A DNA stretch of 64,000 bases from Ursidibacter maritimus. Its GTDB lineage: Bacteria; Pseudomonadota; Gammaproteobacteria; Enterobacterales; Pasteurellaceae. The stretch lies in assembly GCF_009761395.1 (NCBI RefSeq), contig NZ_LEKN01000039.1:1-64000 (forward strand), read 5' to 3'. The notes under the pieces are model-generated. The model was not told the origin of the DNA. It did not search any database and worked only from the letters and a program-made list of their open reading frames with translations. The position numbers and the translations under genes were made by a program. Every line of letters starts with the position of its first letter. Position 1 is the first letter of the stretch. Below are positions 41,780-51,061 of the stretch, piece after piece.

Positions 41780-42499
41780 ATGACAAAAAAATTACCTAAA
41801 ATCGTCGTATTAACAGGAGCGGGAATTTCCGCTGAATCAGGTATTCAAACTTTCCGAGCATCTGACGGATTATGGGAAAATCACCCGATTGATGATGTCG
41901 CCACACCCGAAGGCTTTATGCGTAACCCTGAATTGGTTCAGCAGTTCTACAACGAACGTCGTCGCAAATTATTTGACCCACAAATTCAGCCTAACGCAGC
42001 ACATATTTCACTTGCGAAACTGGAAGAAAAATTAGGCGAAAATTTCCTATTAGTTACGCAAAATGTCGATAATTTGCACGAACGTGCAGGATCGAAAAAT
42101 ATTATTCATATGCACGGTGAATTGCTCAAAGCTCGCTGTGTATATTCAGATAAGGTCTATGACTGGGAAAAAGATATCAAAAATACCGATCATTGTACTT
42201 GTTGTCAGCAGCCACGAAAACTTCGTCCGCATATTGTCTGGTTTGGTGAAATGCCATTTGAGATGGAACGTATCTATCAAGCTTTAAGAGAATGCGATTA
42301 TTTTGTTTCCATTGGTACATCGGGCAATGTTTATCCAGCAGCGAATTTTGTGAAAGAAGCGAATGCCTGGGGAGCTGGCACAATTGAGCTGAATCTTGAG
42401 AAAAGCGAAAAAGCTTCAGAATTTAAAACGGCTCGTTATGGCAAGGCCACAGAAATTGTTCCGAAATTTGTTGAAGCAGTATTAAAACAAATTGGCTAA
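41780..42499 (+). CDS. cobB: NAD-dependent protein deacylase, sirtuin (CobB type, class III)
   Basis: 239 residues. NAD-binding [27 protein letters not shown], catalytic His in HMHGELL, and a Tyr-x-x-Arg pair in FYNERRRK typical of class III sirtuins that remove succinyl/malonyl groups. The zinc cysteines are partly rearranged (CTCC). AATAGGAG precedes the ATG. It is the first intact gene after operator 1, and a second sirtuin follows 82 bases later. Confidence 0.93.
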   Translation: MTKKLPKIVVLTGAGISAESGIQTFRASDGLWENHPIDDVATPEGFMRNPELVQQFYNERRRKLFDPQIQPNAAHISLAKLEEKLGENFLLVTQNVDNLHERAGSKNIIHMHGELLKARCVYSDKVYDWEKDIKNTDHCTCCQQPRKLRPHIVWFGEMPFEMERIYQALRECDYFVSIGTSGNVYPAANFVKEANAWGAGTIELNLEKSEKASEFKTARYGKATEIVPKFVEAVLKQIG

Positions 42500-42581
42500 T
42501 TAGATGCCATAAGCATCCACGCTTATGCTAAGCAATAAGTAAGAGCAATCAACAACTTACATTAAAAATTGGAGAAGAAAG

Positions 42582-43409
42582 ATGAAAAATGATCTTCACT
42601 ATGCTGCAGAGTTAATTAAAAACGCCGATGGTATTTTAATTACCGCAGGTGCAGGAATGAGTGTGGATTCGGGACTACCGGATTTTAGGAGTTCAGGTGG
42701 GCTTTGGAATGCTTATCCTCCTCTTGCAGATAAAAAAATTAGCTTTGAGCAACTTGCTACACCAGAGGTTTATCAGAATAACCCTGAAATTGGCTACTGG
42801 TTTTTCGCTCACCGACTTATTCAATATCGCGAAGCTGAGCCACATCAAGGTTATGCTATTTTAAAACAATGGGCAGAAACAAAACCGCTCGGCTATTTTG
42901 TTTACACCAGTAACGTGGATGGGCAATTTCAAAAAGCAGGTTTTGATCCCAAAAGGATTTACGAAATTCATGGCACAATTCATCGCCTACAATGCCAATC
43001 TAACTGTAAAGGCGATAGCTGGGAGGCAGAAAATTTTAAACCAACAGTAAATAACACACAATGTAGAATGACGAGCGAACCGCCGAAATGTGCTTGGTGC
43101 AATGGTCTTGCTCGTCAAAATGTAATGATGTTTAATGATTGGTTCTTTGCTGAGAAGTTTTACCAATGGCAAAAATTGCGTTTAAATCAATGGTTAGCTG
43201 AAGCAACAAATTTAGTGATAATTGAACTGGGTGCAGGCAAAGCTGTTCCAACAGTACGTTATTTTTCTGAACGTACAGCAAAAGCAAAAAAAGCAGGTTT
43301 TATCCGTATAAATCCACTTGATGCTGGAGTGCCTAAAATGCATTTTTTAAGTTTAGAAATGAGAGCGTTAGAAGCATTAATGAAGATTGATCTGTTACTC
43401 CAAGAATAA
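42582..43409 (+). CDS. second Sir2-family protein
   Basis: 275 residues. GAGMSVDSGLPDFRSSGGLW, TSNVDGQFQKAG, catalytic His in EIHGTIHRLQC and zinc cysteines CQSNC...CAWC are all present, so it should be an active NAD-consuming enzyme. It is clearly different from the CobB-like neighbour and has a large insertion after the FRS motif (ADKKISFEQLATPEVYQ). Target unknown: deacylation, ADP-ribosylation or NAD hydrolysis are all possible. It shares the upstream operator with cobB by position. Confidence 0.9.
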   Translation: MKNDLHYAAELIKNADGILITAGAGMSVDSGLPDFRSSGGLWNAYPPLADKKISFEQLATPEVYQNNPEIGYWFFAHRLIQYREAEPHQGYAILKQWAETKPLGYFVYTSNVDGQFQKAGFDPKRIYEIHGTIHRLQCQSNCKGDSWEAENFKPTVNNTQCRMTSEPPKCAWCNGLARQNVMMFNDWFFAEKFYQWQKLRLNQWLAEATNLVIIELGAGKAVPTVRYFSERTAKAKKAGFIRINPLDAGVPKMHFLSLEMRALEALMKIDLLLQE

Positions 43410-43432
43410 GAGTAGTTGATTAATCTTTTAAG

Positions 43433-43457
43433 ACTAAAATATAGATTTTTAGTTTTT
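43433..43457 (+). terminator. weak AU-rich stem-loop after the sirtuin pair
   Basis: Arms ACTAAAA and TTTTTAGT around a short loop, followed by TTTTATT. Low GC, so a weak terminator at best. Confidence 0.35.
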
Positions 43458-43503
43458 ATTCAACATCGACCTTTGGTTACCATCAGTTAATGATAAGTTT
43501 ATC

Positions 43504-43520
43504 GCGACACTAATTGTCGC
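43504..43520. promoter_or_regulatory. palindromic operator upstream of the HAD/PP2C pair
   Basis: GCGACA-CTAAT-TGTCGC has perfect 6-base arms and a 5-base centre. It sits 44 bases before the HAD start codon, a position where a repressor could block a promoter. Confidence 0.65.
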
Positions 43521-43564
43521 TTATCTCATTATATTATTCATATCAAAAAAGAAGGAGAAACAAA

Positions 43565-44515
43565 ATGAATAAACCGATTTTATATATTGATATGGATAAT
43601 GTGTTAGTCAATTTCCAAAGTGACATTGCAGCCCTAGATATTGAAACCCGAGCAACTTATCGGGGAAATTATGACGAAGCCCCAAATATTTTTAGCAAAA
43701 TGAAACCAATCAAGGGGGCTGTTGAAGCGGTGCATAAACTTGCAGAACATTATGATATTTACGCACTTTCCACAGCTCCTTGGAATAACCCAACTGCGTG
43801 GTCAGATAAAGTATTATGGATCCAAAAATATTTCGGCACAGTATTATATAAACGCTTAATTTTAAGCCACCATAAAAATCTGAATAAAGGAGAATTCCTA
43901 ATTGATGATCGTTTAAAAAATGGCGTAGAAACATTTGAAGGTGAGCATTTGCATTTTGGTGTCGATTATAAAAATTGGCAAGAAATTACCGATTATTTAC
44001 TAGATAAAGCGGTATTTTATAAGGCACAAACAAAGAAAGAAGAAAAATCGCATATTGAACTAAATAGTTTATGGCTTGAATATCAAGAGTATGAAAAAGT
44101 GTTTATTTATCCTAATGGAATTCAACATAAAGAAGAAAAAGCAGAACATAGCTCACTTAATTTAGCACGATACTTACAAGATAAATTACATTGCTCATTA
44201 CTAGAAATTTCAACAAAACGAGGGTTACTTTATTGTGTAATTAACGATAAAAAATCAGAAAATTTTGAAAAAATCATTTTAAAATGGCAAAAAATGTATT
44301 CTCAATCCTTTATTGATTTTGCCAAGAATAAATATAGTTTTGATTGTTCTTTAATTAAATTTTCTAAATTTAAGAAAATATATACTAAACCACAAGAAGT
44401 CAAAATTACCGAATTTAATAAACCTCTCCCCTATTTTTGGGGAAATTTAATGAGTAGATGGATGAGAGATCGTATTTATCAAGCAATTGAAAAAAATTTA
44501 GAACAAATGGAATAA
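43565..44515 (+). CDS. HAD-family 5'(3')-deoxyribonucleotidase-like protein with extra C-terminal domain
   Basis: 317 residues from MNKPILYIDMD, preceded by AAGGAG. An upstream start (43514) is in frame but lies across the operator's downstream flank. Residues 1-165 match the NT5C nucleotidase fold: motif I DMDNVLVNF, STAPWNNP, and motif IV LIDDRLKNG. Residues about 170-317 are a second, unrecognised domain rich in Lys, Phe and Tyr, absent from ordinary NT5C proteins. Substrate could be a nucleoside monophosphate or another small phosphate. PP2C follows by 14 bases. Confidence 0.82.
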   Translation: MNKPILYIDMDNVLVNFQSDIAALDIETRATYRGNYDEAPNIFSKMKPIKGAVEAVHKLAEHYDIYALSTAPWNNPTAWSDKVLWIQKYFGTVLYKRLILSHHKNLNKGEFLIDDRLKNGVETFEGEHLHFGVDYKNWQEITDYLLDKAVFYKAQTKKEEKSHIELNSLWLEYQEYEKVFIYPNGIQHKEEKAEHSSLNLARYLQDKLHCSLLEISTKRGLLYCVINDKKSENFEKIILKWQKMYSQSFIDFAKNKYSFDCSLIKFSKFKKIYTKPQEVKITEFNKPLPYFWGNLMSRWMRDRIYQAIEKNLEQME

Positions 44516-44529
44516 GGAAAATTATAGCA

Positions 44530-45264
44530 GTGTGGAATATTACATTTTGTCAAAAAATTGGCTCAAATAAACAACATAATCAAGATGCATTATTTAATGG
44601 TTTGGATGTATTTCAATATAAATTAAAAAATGCAGAAACAATTTGCGTCGAGTCTGAACCGCTCTTTTTAGGTGTAGCAGACGGTATTTCTAGCAGTCCA
44701 ACACCACAACGAGCCAGCCGATTTATAATGGATGCACTTTCAAAGTGCCAAGGCTTAAATAGTCAATGGCTAAGATCAGTAAAATCTGAATTGCTGTATC
44801 ATTGCGATTTCGGATCATCAACCACTTTTGTCGGAGCGGAAATATCCTGTTCAGGTAAAGGGAAAATATTAAACGTAGGCGACAGCCGAGCTTATAAAAT
44901 CACCCTTTCTGGCGAATGGAAACAATTAAGCGTTGATCATATTATGCTTGCGGAAATGGAAGCTGAAGGTATTACAGATCAAAATATTGATTATGCCTCT
45001 ATTTATTCAATGTTGTCTGATTATATTGTTGCAGATTTTGAGTTTACAGATTTTAAAATTCATTGTACCCAATTTAAATTAGAAAAAGGCGAAAGTTTAT
45101 TACTTTGCTCTGATGGCTTTAGTGATTACATTTCCCAATCACAACGCCAAGAAATTTGGCAAAAATATTCAACAAATAAAGAACGTTTAAATATTTGCAA
45201 AAAAATACTGAGTTCTCACCGCTTGTATGATGACTTTTCGGTAGTAGTGTGTGAAATGAAATAA
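44530..45264 (+). CDS. PP2C-family Ser/Thr protein phosphatase
   Basis: 244 residues from a GTG start with AAGGA upstream. Metal-binding motifs are complete: HNQDALF, VADGISS, VGDSRAY, LLCSDGFSD and a final DDFSVVV. Soluble, single domain. No Ser/Thr kinase is encoded nearby, so the partner kinase, if any, is elsewhere. It forms an operon with the HAD gene. An uptake signal sits inside the gene (45218-45226). Confidence 0.9.
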   Translation: MWNITFCQKIGSNKQHNQDALFNGLDVFQYKLKNAETICVESEPLFLGVADGISSSPTPQRASRFIMDALSKCQGLNSQWLRSVKSELLYHCDFGSSTTFVGAEISCSGKGKILNVGDSRAYKITLSGEWKQLSVDHIMLAEMEAEGITDQNIDYASIYSMLSDYIVADFEFTDFKIHCTQFKLEKGESLLLCSDGFSDYISQSQRQEIWQKYSTNKERLNICKKILSSHRLYDDFSVVVCEMK

Positions 45265-45314
45265 ATTATCAGATTTTTTGGCATAATTACCCTTCATATA
45301 AAAATAATCCTTAA

Positions 45315-45356
45315 AGGTGTAATGATAAAGCAGCAACTTTTTTATCCATTACACCT
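45315..45356. terminator. GGTGTAATG-type hairpin (copy A), bidirectional terminator
   Basis: Arms AGGTGTAATG and CATTACACCT, extended inward by ATAAA/TTTAT with one bulge. It lies between convergent genes. The same arms occur at 51529-51570. Confidence 0.75.
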
Positions 45357-45382
45357 GAAATACATCATCTTTTCTAGAAGAA

Positions 45383-46105
45383 TTAATCCCGTTCTTCTAA
45401 AGCTAATTTTTTCTGAATGTCTTTTACAAGAATTTCCATTTTCTCGTATGAGTTAATTCCTGATGCTCCACCAAAAAATGGACATACACAAATCAACGTA
45501 TCTTCAAATTGTGCATAAGCAATTTTTAGATCAGTATTATCCGAATAGGTAAAATCATTTTTTCCTGTAAAAAATGGCACAAAGCGATTTACTTCAGAAA
45601 TCCCAGTACAAACAATTACTTTTGGTTTATATTTGGAAACTTGTTTTCTGAAAAACTCACCACGATTTACTACACACCATTCACGATATTCATCGAATGT
45701 TGAAAAACCAGTAAGCACTTTAAGTGTTTCATTCCAATCAATATTATTTCGATTAGGAAAACCAATCGGCAACATATTCATTTTAAAACCAATACCATTT
45801 TCTTTCTCAGAGTAAAGAATATGATGTCTTTCAACGAACGTAGTGCTATTTTCACCATTATTCCATTCTAAGTTCAAGAAATACCATAAGAACCAACAGA
45901 TTTTTTGGTTATACTGTGCTGTCCAAGCTCCTTCAAAATCTTCATCTGACCAAGATGATAAATTAGTTTCATCTATAGGAGAATCGAGCTCATCTCGTTG
46001 ATTTCCTCCCCATTCTAATCCGCAAAACCATACATCAGACTTAAGATTTCCACCATCACAACCTGCAAATGAAAGTGCTGTATTTTTAAATTGATTTGTA
46101 ATCAT
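45383..46105 (-). CDS. hypothetical protein with a possible uracil-DNA-glycosylase-like fold
   Basis: 240 residues, soluble. An N-terminal SDVWFCGLEWGGN strand-loop, KMNMLPIGFPN in the middle, KPKVIVCTGISEVNRF, and a C-terminal CPFFGGASGIN occur in the order expected for the UDG superfamily (GxNPG, NxxP, late HPS-like loop). Catalytic Asp/His positions are not convincing, so a non-glycosylase role is possible. Convergent with PP2C and divergent from prfB. No operator copy is seen upstream. Confidence 0.5.
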   Translation of the reverse strand: MITNQFKNTALSFAGCDGGNLKSDVWFCGLEWGGNQRDELDSPIDETNLSSWSDEDFEGAWTAQYNQKICWFLWYFLNLEWNNGENSTTFVERHHILYSEKENGIGFKMNMLPIGFPNRNNIDWNETLKVLTGFSTFDEYREWCVVNRGEFFRKQVSKYKPKVIVCTGISEVNRFVPFFTGKNDFTYSDNTDLKIAYAQFEDTLICVCPFFGGASGINSYEKMEILVKDIQKKLALEERD

Positions 46106-46543
46106 TAACTTAGCTCCTTAGCTCTTGTTTATGTAAATTGAAGTTCACATTCTTTGAAACGATAATAATCTATGATATTTACTTTTAATGTCATAATTAT
46201 CTGAAAAATTAGTGTGGATATTTCTTTATAATTCTCCATGTGTTCTTTACAATAGATTAAAAATTTTGCGAATTATACATTTCTGCTAATCAATGATCAA
46301 TCAACTAGCAGTAACTTAGAACATCCCAAATAGTTGATAAATCTATACCGAAAGTAGCAATATGAAAATGAATGAATTGCTCAAGCATAAATAATCTAAG
46401 AGCAATTAAATTTGAATAGACAGTTTGCGCTTGGCTCTATATTTAAAATACCAAACTTTTTATGCCAACAATACCTCTTATTTTCCACTCTCTATAATTT
46501 CGCTATAATGGCACTTTTAAAATCATATTAGATAGGAAAAACA
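46106..46543. other. 438-base intergenic region between the UDG-like gene and prfB
   Basis: AT-rich, no gene seen. Contains a short inverted repeat AATTGCTC/GAGCAATT (46375-46407) and two TATAAT boxes (46493, 46504) just before prfB, though without a clear -35. Right border of the accessory segment. Confidence 0.6.
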
Positions 46544-47642
46544 ATGTTTGAGCTAAATCCAATCAAATCACAATTAGCCGATATGGCAAAACGTACTGAA
46601 ACACTTCGGGGGTATCTTTGACTTTGATCTGAAAGTCGAGCGACTGGAAGAAGTCAATGCTGAATTAGAACAGCCTGATGTTTGGAATACACCTGAAAAA
46701 GCACAAGCATTAGGTAAAGAACGTGTTGCATTAGAATTAGTGGTGAATACGATCAAAAGCCTTGAGCAAGGTATCGAAGATGTGGAAGGGTTAATCGAAC
46801 TAGCCGTTGAAGCTGAAGACGAAGCCACTTTCCAAGAAGCACAACAAGAAGCGGTCGGATTAGAAGAAAAATTAGCAAATTTAGAATTCCGTAGAATGTT
46901 TAGTGGGCAACACGATGCCGCCGATTGTTATGTTGATTTACAAGCTGGTTCAGGGGGAACAGAAGCACAAGATTGGACAGAAATGTTGCTGAGAATGTAT
47001 CTCCGTTGGGCTGAAAGTAAAGGCTTTAAAACAGAACTTATGGAAGTTTCTGATGGCGATGTCGCAGGTATTAAATCGGCAACAATTCGAGTTTCTGGTG
47101 AGTATGCGTTTGGTTGGCTACGCACAGAAACAGGTATTCATCGTCTTGTGAGAAAAAGTCCATTTGATTCTAATAACCGTCGCCACACTTCTTTCAGTGC
47201 GGCTTTCGTTTATCCTGAAGTCGATGATGATTTTGAAATCGAGATTAACCCTGCCGATTTGCGAATTGATGTTTATCGTGCCTCTGGTGCAGGCGGTCAG
47301 CACGTTAATAAAACAGAATCTGCAGTACGAATTACGCATATGCCATCAGGTATTGTAGTGCAATGCCAAAATGGACGTTCTCAACATCAAAATAAAGACC
47401 AAGCGATGAAACAGCTCAAAGCGAAGTTGTATGAGATGGAAATGATGAAGAAAAATGAGGAAAAACAAGCGATGGAAGAAAGTAAATCAGACATCGGTTG
47501 GGGTAGCCAAATTCGCTCTTATGTCCTCGATGATTCTCGTATTAAGGACTTACGCACCGGGGTTGAAAACCGCAATACGCAAGCCGTCTTAGATGGCGAT
47601 TTAGATCGTTTTATTGAAGCGAGTTTAAAAGCTGGTTTGTAA
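46544..47642 (+). CDS. prfB: peptide chain release factor 2 with programmed +1 frameshift
   Basis: The zero frame runs 25 codons from ATG 46544 to an in-frame TGA at 46619-46621. The stop is preceded by CGGGGGTATCTT, the Shine-Dalgarno-like GGGGG three bases before CTT TGA. Skipping T46619 gives GACTTTGAT and the rest of RF2 to 47642, 365 residues, the E. coli length. Domain motifs are present: stop-codon tripeptide SPF (RKSPFDSN) and GAGGQHVNK for peptidyl-tRNA hydrolysis. The frameshift is the known RF2 autoregulation. lysS, a frequent downstream partner, is not here. Confidence 0.97.
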
Positions 47643-47650
47643 TGAATAAC

Positions 47651-47706
47651 TAAGCGGTGAGTGCTAAACGATTTTTTGCAAAAAATCTTCTTAATCTCAC
47701 CGCTTA
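47651..47706. terminator. inverted repeat between prfB and ydfG
   Basis: Outer arms TAAGCGGTGAG and CTCACCGCTTA, with an inner hairpin GATTTTTT/AAAAAATC. It contains AAGCGGT on both strands and lies between convergent genes, so probably acts as a two-way terminator. Confidence 0.6.
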
Positions 47707-47714
47707 CTTTATCC

Positions 47715-48476
47715 CTATTTAATCACCAATTCTCGATTAACCGCTAATGGTGAAAACGTTTGAGCCGTTGGCATTACTTCAATACGATTGATATTAACGT
47801 GTGGCGGTTGTTGGTTTAACCATAACACAATATTCGCAATATCTTCAGGGGAAACATACTGCACGTTTTCATAAAGTTTAGCCGCTTTTTCGTCATCACC
47901 TTTAAAACGTACATTAGAAAATTCTGTTCCACCACATAGCCCTGGCTCAACATTGCTCACCCGAATTGCAGTTCCTGCTAAATCGGCACGCAAATTAAGG
48001 CTAAACTGTTTAATAAAGGCTTTTGTTCCGCCATATACATTACCACCAGGGTAAGGATAATTACCAGCTATCGATCCTAAATTGATGATATGACCACTAT
48101 TACGAGCCACCATTTCAGGTAAAATTAAGCGAGTGACACTGACTAATCCTTTGATATTTGTATCAATCATTTGATACCAATCACTCAACTCTGCTTGGTG
48201 AGCAGGTTCAAGCCCTAACGCTAAACCCGCATTATTGACGAGCAAATCCACATTTTTCCATTCATTTGGACGGTTATTTAATGCTTGTTCAGTCTGCTGA
48301 AGGTTGCTTACATCAAACGCTAAAGGTAAAAAATGCTCCCCAAGCTCTGCCTGTAATGCAGATAAACGCTCTGCTCGTCTGCCTGTGCCGATAACCTTAT
48401 AACCCGCCGAAATCAATGTTTTGCAGATGGCTAAGCCAAAGCCAGCTGTTGCTCCTGTAACTAATGCAATTTTCAT
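47715..48476 (-). CDS. ydfG: short-chain dehydrogenase YdfG (3-hydroxy acid / malonic semialdehyde type)
   Basis: 253 residues. TGATAGFG cofactor motif, NNAGLALG, Ser in LGSIAG and catalytic YGGTK. The YdfG family is NADP-dependent and acts on small 3-hydroxy acids such as serine, allothreonine and 3-hydroxypropionate. Single gene, convergent with prfB. Confidence 0.9.
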   Translation of the reverse strand: MKIALVTGATAGFGLAICKTLISAGYKVIGTGRRAERLSALQAELGEHFLPLAFDVSNLQQTEQALNNRPNEWKNVDLLVNNAGLALGLEPAHQAELSDWYQMIDTNIKGLVSVTRLILPEMVARNSGHIINLGSIAGNYPYPGGNVYGGTKAFIKQFSLNLRADLAGTAIRVSNVEPGLCGGTEFSNVRFKGDDEKAAKLYENVQYVSPEDIANIVLWLNQQPPHVNINRIEVMPTAQTFSPLAVNRELVIK

Positions 48477-48600
48477 TTTTTCTCCTTCTATTGATACGAT
48501 GTTTTTATATTAGATAAGGCTACACTGACAGTAAATGAAAAGTCATCACACAGTAATCAAACTTATTAAAACAATATATTCAGAGTAAATTTATTAAAAA

Positions 48601-49056
48601 TCAATGTTCATCAATCACAAATTCAAACCAATCAATCACATCTTTCTCGTGAATTCCATTTTTGATTAAAACATTCGCTCGACTTACAGAATTTGGATCG
48701 TTTGAAATAAGTGGATGCCAATCAAATAAAGGTTTGCCTTCATAAAGTAAACGATAAGCACAGGTTTGCGGTAACCAGCCAAACTGAGGAAGGTTCTTTT
48801 TAGTCAGTTTAGTGCAATCTTGTTCAAGGCTAAAACGCTCAAGGTAATTACTGCACTTCCCTGTTTCTACGTTTAATAAATTACAAGCGACAGACGTGTA
48901 ATATAATCGTTCTCGTCTCCCCCTGCCTTTAATGTATTTACGATAACAACATTTACCGCAGCCATCGCAAAGAGCTTCCCACTCGGCATCATTCATGTCC
49001 ATCAAGGATTTTTTCTGCCAAAAAAGCGGTTCGATTTGTGAATTTTTTTGCAACAT
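48601..49056 (-). CDS. ycgN: YcgN-family cysteine cluster protein (UPF0260)
   Basis: 151 residues. Cys-rich CDGCGKCC near the N-terminus plus later cysteines (VACNLL, GKCSNY, QDCTK, QTCAY) suit a metal or Fe-S cluster. Function unknown. Its ATG overlaps the stop of the upstream gene as TAATG, so translation is coupled. Confidence 0.88.
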   Translation of the reverse strand: MLQKNSQIEPLFWQKKSLMDMNDAEWEALCDGCGKCCYRKYIKGRGRRERLYYTSVACNLLNVETGKCSNYLERFSLEQDCTKLTKKNLPQFGWLPQTCAYRLLYEGKPLFDWHPLISNDPNSVSRANVLIKNGIHEKDVIDWFEFVIDEH

Positions 49057-49373
49057 TAACGAATGACAACCGCAGTGCCTGTTGCCACCACAACAAACAT
49101 ACTTTTAGTGCCTAAGGTAGAATAATCAAAAGAAACACCAACAACCGCATTTGCGCCTAATTTACGTGCATTAGCCTCTAATTCTCTTAAGGCATCTTTG
49201 CGTGAATCGTTGATTTTGCTTTCATAAACACCTGAACGTCCACCAATTAAATCAGTGATGCTAGCAAAAAAATCACGAACGACATTCGCTCCCGACACCA
49301 CTTCACCAAATACAACTCCTTTGTATTCGATAATCTCTTTACCTTCAATAATGGGGGTTGTAGCAATTAACAT
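49056..49373 (-). CDS. ybjQ: YbjQ-family protein (UPF0145)
   Basis: 105 residues, small alpha/beta protein typical of the YbjQ family: [15 protein letters not shown] and [15 protein letters not shown]. Possibly metal-binding or pentameric; role unknown. Overlaps both neighbours as TAATG. Confidence 0.88.
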   Translation of the reverse strand: MLIATTPIIEGKEIIEYKGVVFGEVVSGANVVRDFFASITDLIGGRSGVYESKINDSRKDALRELEANARKLGANAVVGVSFDYSTLGTKSMFVVVATGTAVVIR

Positions 49374-49975
49374 TATGCCTCCTGATTAAGTTGTTGCTGC
49401 AATGATTTTAAGGCGATTGCTCGATGAGAAATCTGCTTTTTCTCGGCAGTTTCTAATTCGGCAAACGTGCAATTTTTAGCTGGATAATAAAATAAGGAAT
49501 CGTAGCCAAAACCATTTGTACCTCTTTCTTCTCGCAAAATTTGCCCAAAACATTCGCCCAGTGCAATTTTAGGCGTTGGATCGGTTTCGTGTTGTAAAAA
49601 AACAATGCAACTCACAAATTTTGCACCACGTTTCTCATCAGCTACATTCACCATTTCAGCAAGTAATTTTTGGCGGTTTGCCGCATCATCACCATCAACA
49701 CCGGCATAACGAGCAGAATATAACCCTGGTTCTCCCCCCAGAACATCTACTGCTAACCCTGAATCATCGGCAATAGCTGGTAAACCAGTCAGTTTTGACG
49801 CGTAACGTGCTTTAATGAGTGCATTTTCTACAAAGGTTAGCCCCGTTTCTTCCGGGCTTTCTATGCCAAATTCACTTTGAGCAACGACTTCAAAGCCAAA
49901 TTGCCCTAGTACATCAGCCATTTCTTTAACCTTGCCTTGATTACCTGTGGCAAGGACGATTTTTGTTTTATCCAT
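49373..49975 (-). CDS. rdgB: dITP/XTP pyrophosphatase RdgB
   Basis: 200 residues. [12 protein letters not shown] substrate-binding start, [14 protein letters not shown] metal site, [11 protein letters not shown] and SHRAIALK. It removes non-canonical purine nucleotides (dITP, XTP) from the pool. First gene of the coupled rdgB-ybjQ-ycgN operon. Confidence 0.95.
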   Translation of the reverse strand: MDKTKIVLATGNQGKVKEMADVLGQFGFEVVAQSEFGIESPEETGLTFVENALIKARYASKLTGLPAIADDSGLAVDVLGGEPGLYSARYAGVDGDDAANRQKLLAEMVNVADEKRGAKFVSCIVFLQHETDPTPKIALGECFGQILREERGTNGFGYDSLFYYPAKNCTFAELETAEKKQISHRAIALKSLQQQLNQEA

Positions 49976-50047
49976 ATAAATTCCTTTCGTTTTACATAAA
50001 GGTAAATTGCAAAATTCTACCCGAAAATCACCGCTTATCTAATGCAT

Positions 50048-50986
50048 CTACTCATATAAACTTGGATCGCTCTCATTCGGGCGAGTTTTAAAACGGCGAT
50101 GAAGCCACATATACTGGCTCTGTGCTTTTAAAATCTCTTTTTCGACTAATTGATTCATTTTCGTTGCGGTATCAATATCATTTTCACATTGGCTAAAATC
50201 AACCGCAGGACTAATTTTTACCGTATAACCTGAAAAATCATCGTTTCTCATTGGCGTAAATGGCACAACTACGCTCTTCGGGGCTGAACGCAACAACATT
50301 CTAGAACCCGCTGTTGTACAAGTTTCTTGAACAGCAAAGAAAGGGACAAAAACACTATTTTTACGGCCGTAATCGTGATCTGGCGCATACCAAATTGTTT
50401 CACCCGCTTTTAAGGCTTTTATCATTCCGCGTAGATCTTTACGGTCTAGCATCGCTTTGTTGGAGCGTACTCTGCCTCGAAATTGAATCCAATCTAATAA
50501 TGGATTATCATTCGGGCGGTAAACGCCAATACCTTGGTGATGTAGCCCTACAATCCTAGCCCCTAATTCAAGGGTAAGAAAATGCACGCCAACAAATAAA
50601 ATTCCAGCTCCTGCTAGCTGATTTTTAAGATGTTCTAATCCTTCAATTTTTGACCATTTCAAAATTCGCTTATCCGACCAAAACCAAGCCATTCCAGTTT
50701 CAATAATTGCCATTCCGATTGAATCTTGATTCTCTCGTAAAATATGTTCAATTTGAGATTCAGAATAATGCGGAAAACAGAGTGCTAAGTTTCGTTTGGC
50801 AATCGCCATTCTACGCTGACCAAATTTGAATTGAACAAACATTTTACCTAGCGATTTTCCCAATATCACTAAGCAAGGATAAGGTAAACATAAGATAAGT
50901 CGAAATATGCCTAACGCAAGCCATAACCCCCAATACTTAGGCTTTAAAAATTCGGATTGGAACGGTGGTAATTTTTTTTCTGTCAT
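50048..50986 (-). CDS. lpxL: Kdo2-lipid IVA lauroyltransferase (LpxL/HtrB)
   Basis: 312 residues. N-terminal membrane helix (about 20-40) and the acyltransferase HX4E motif HFLTLE in VGVHFLTLELGAR. Late acyltransferase of lipid A synthesis at the inner membrane. YRPNDNPLLD and DHDYGRKNSVFVPFF are typical of LpxL. It could also be the related LpxM, but the length and start favour LpxL. Confidence 0.93.
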   Translation of the reverse strand: MTEKKLPPFQSEFLKPKYWGLWLALGIFRLILCLPYPCLVILGKSLGKMFVQFKFGQRRMAIAKRNLALCFPHYSESQIEHILRENQDSIGMAIIETGMAWFWSDKRILKWSKIEGLEHLKNQLAGAGILFVGVHFLTLELGARIVGLHHQGIGVYRPNDNPLLDWIQFRGRVRSNKAMLDRKDLRGMIKALKAGETIWYAPDHDYGRKNSVFVPFFAVQETCTTAGSRMLLRSAPKSVVVPFTPMRNDDFSGYTVKISPAVDFSQCENDIDTATKMNQLVEKEILKAQSQYMWLHRRFKTRPNESDPSLYE

Positions 50987-51061
50987 TCTTTGTTCTCAAT
51001 GGAGTAAATCATTTTACTTTCTTACAGTTAGGCGGAATTATAGTCGAAAAGCCCCTAAAAG

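Noticed and set aside
41780-43409. Sirtuins as a known anti-phage system (Thoeris, SIR2-HerA, SIR2-Argonaute, DSR)
   Set aside because: No TIR, HerA, Argonaute or large DSR-type partner is present, and both proteins have complete sirtuin motifs with zinc sites.
44530-45264. TerY-P type phosphorylation triad
   Set aside because: A PP2C is present but no von Willebrand domain protein or kinase is nearby.
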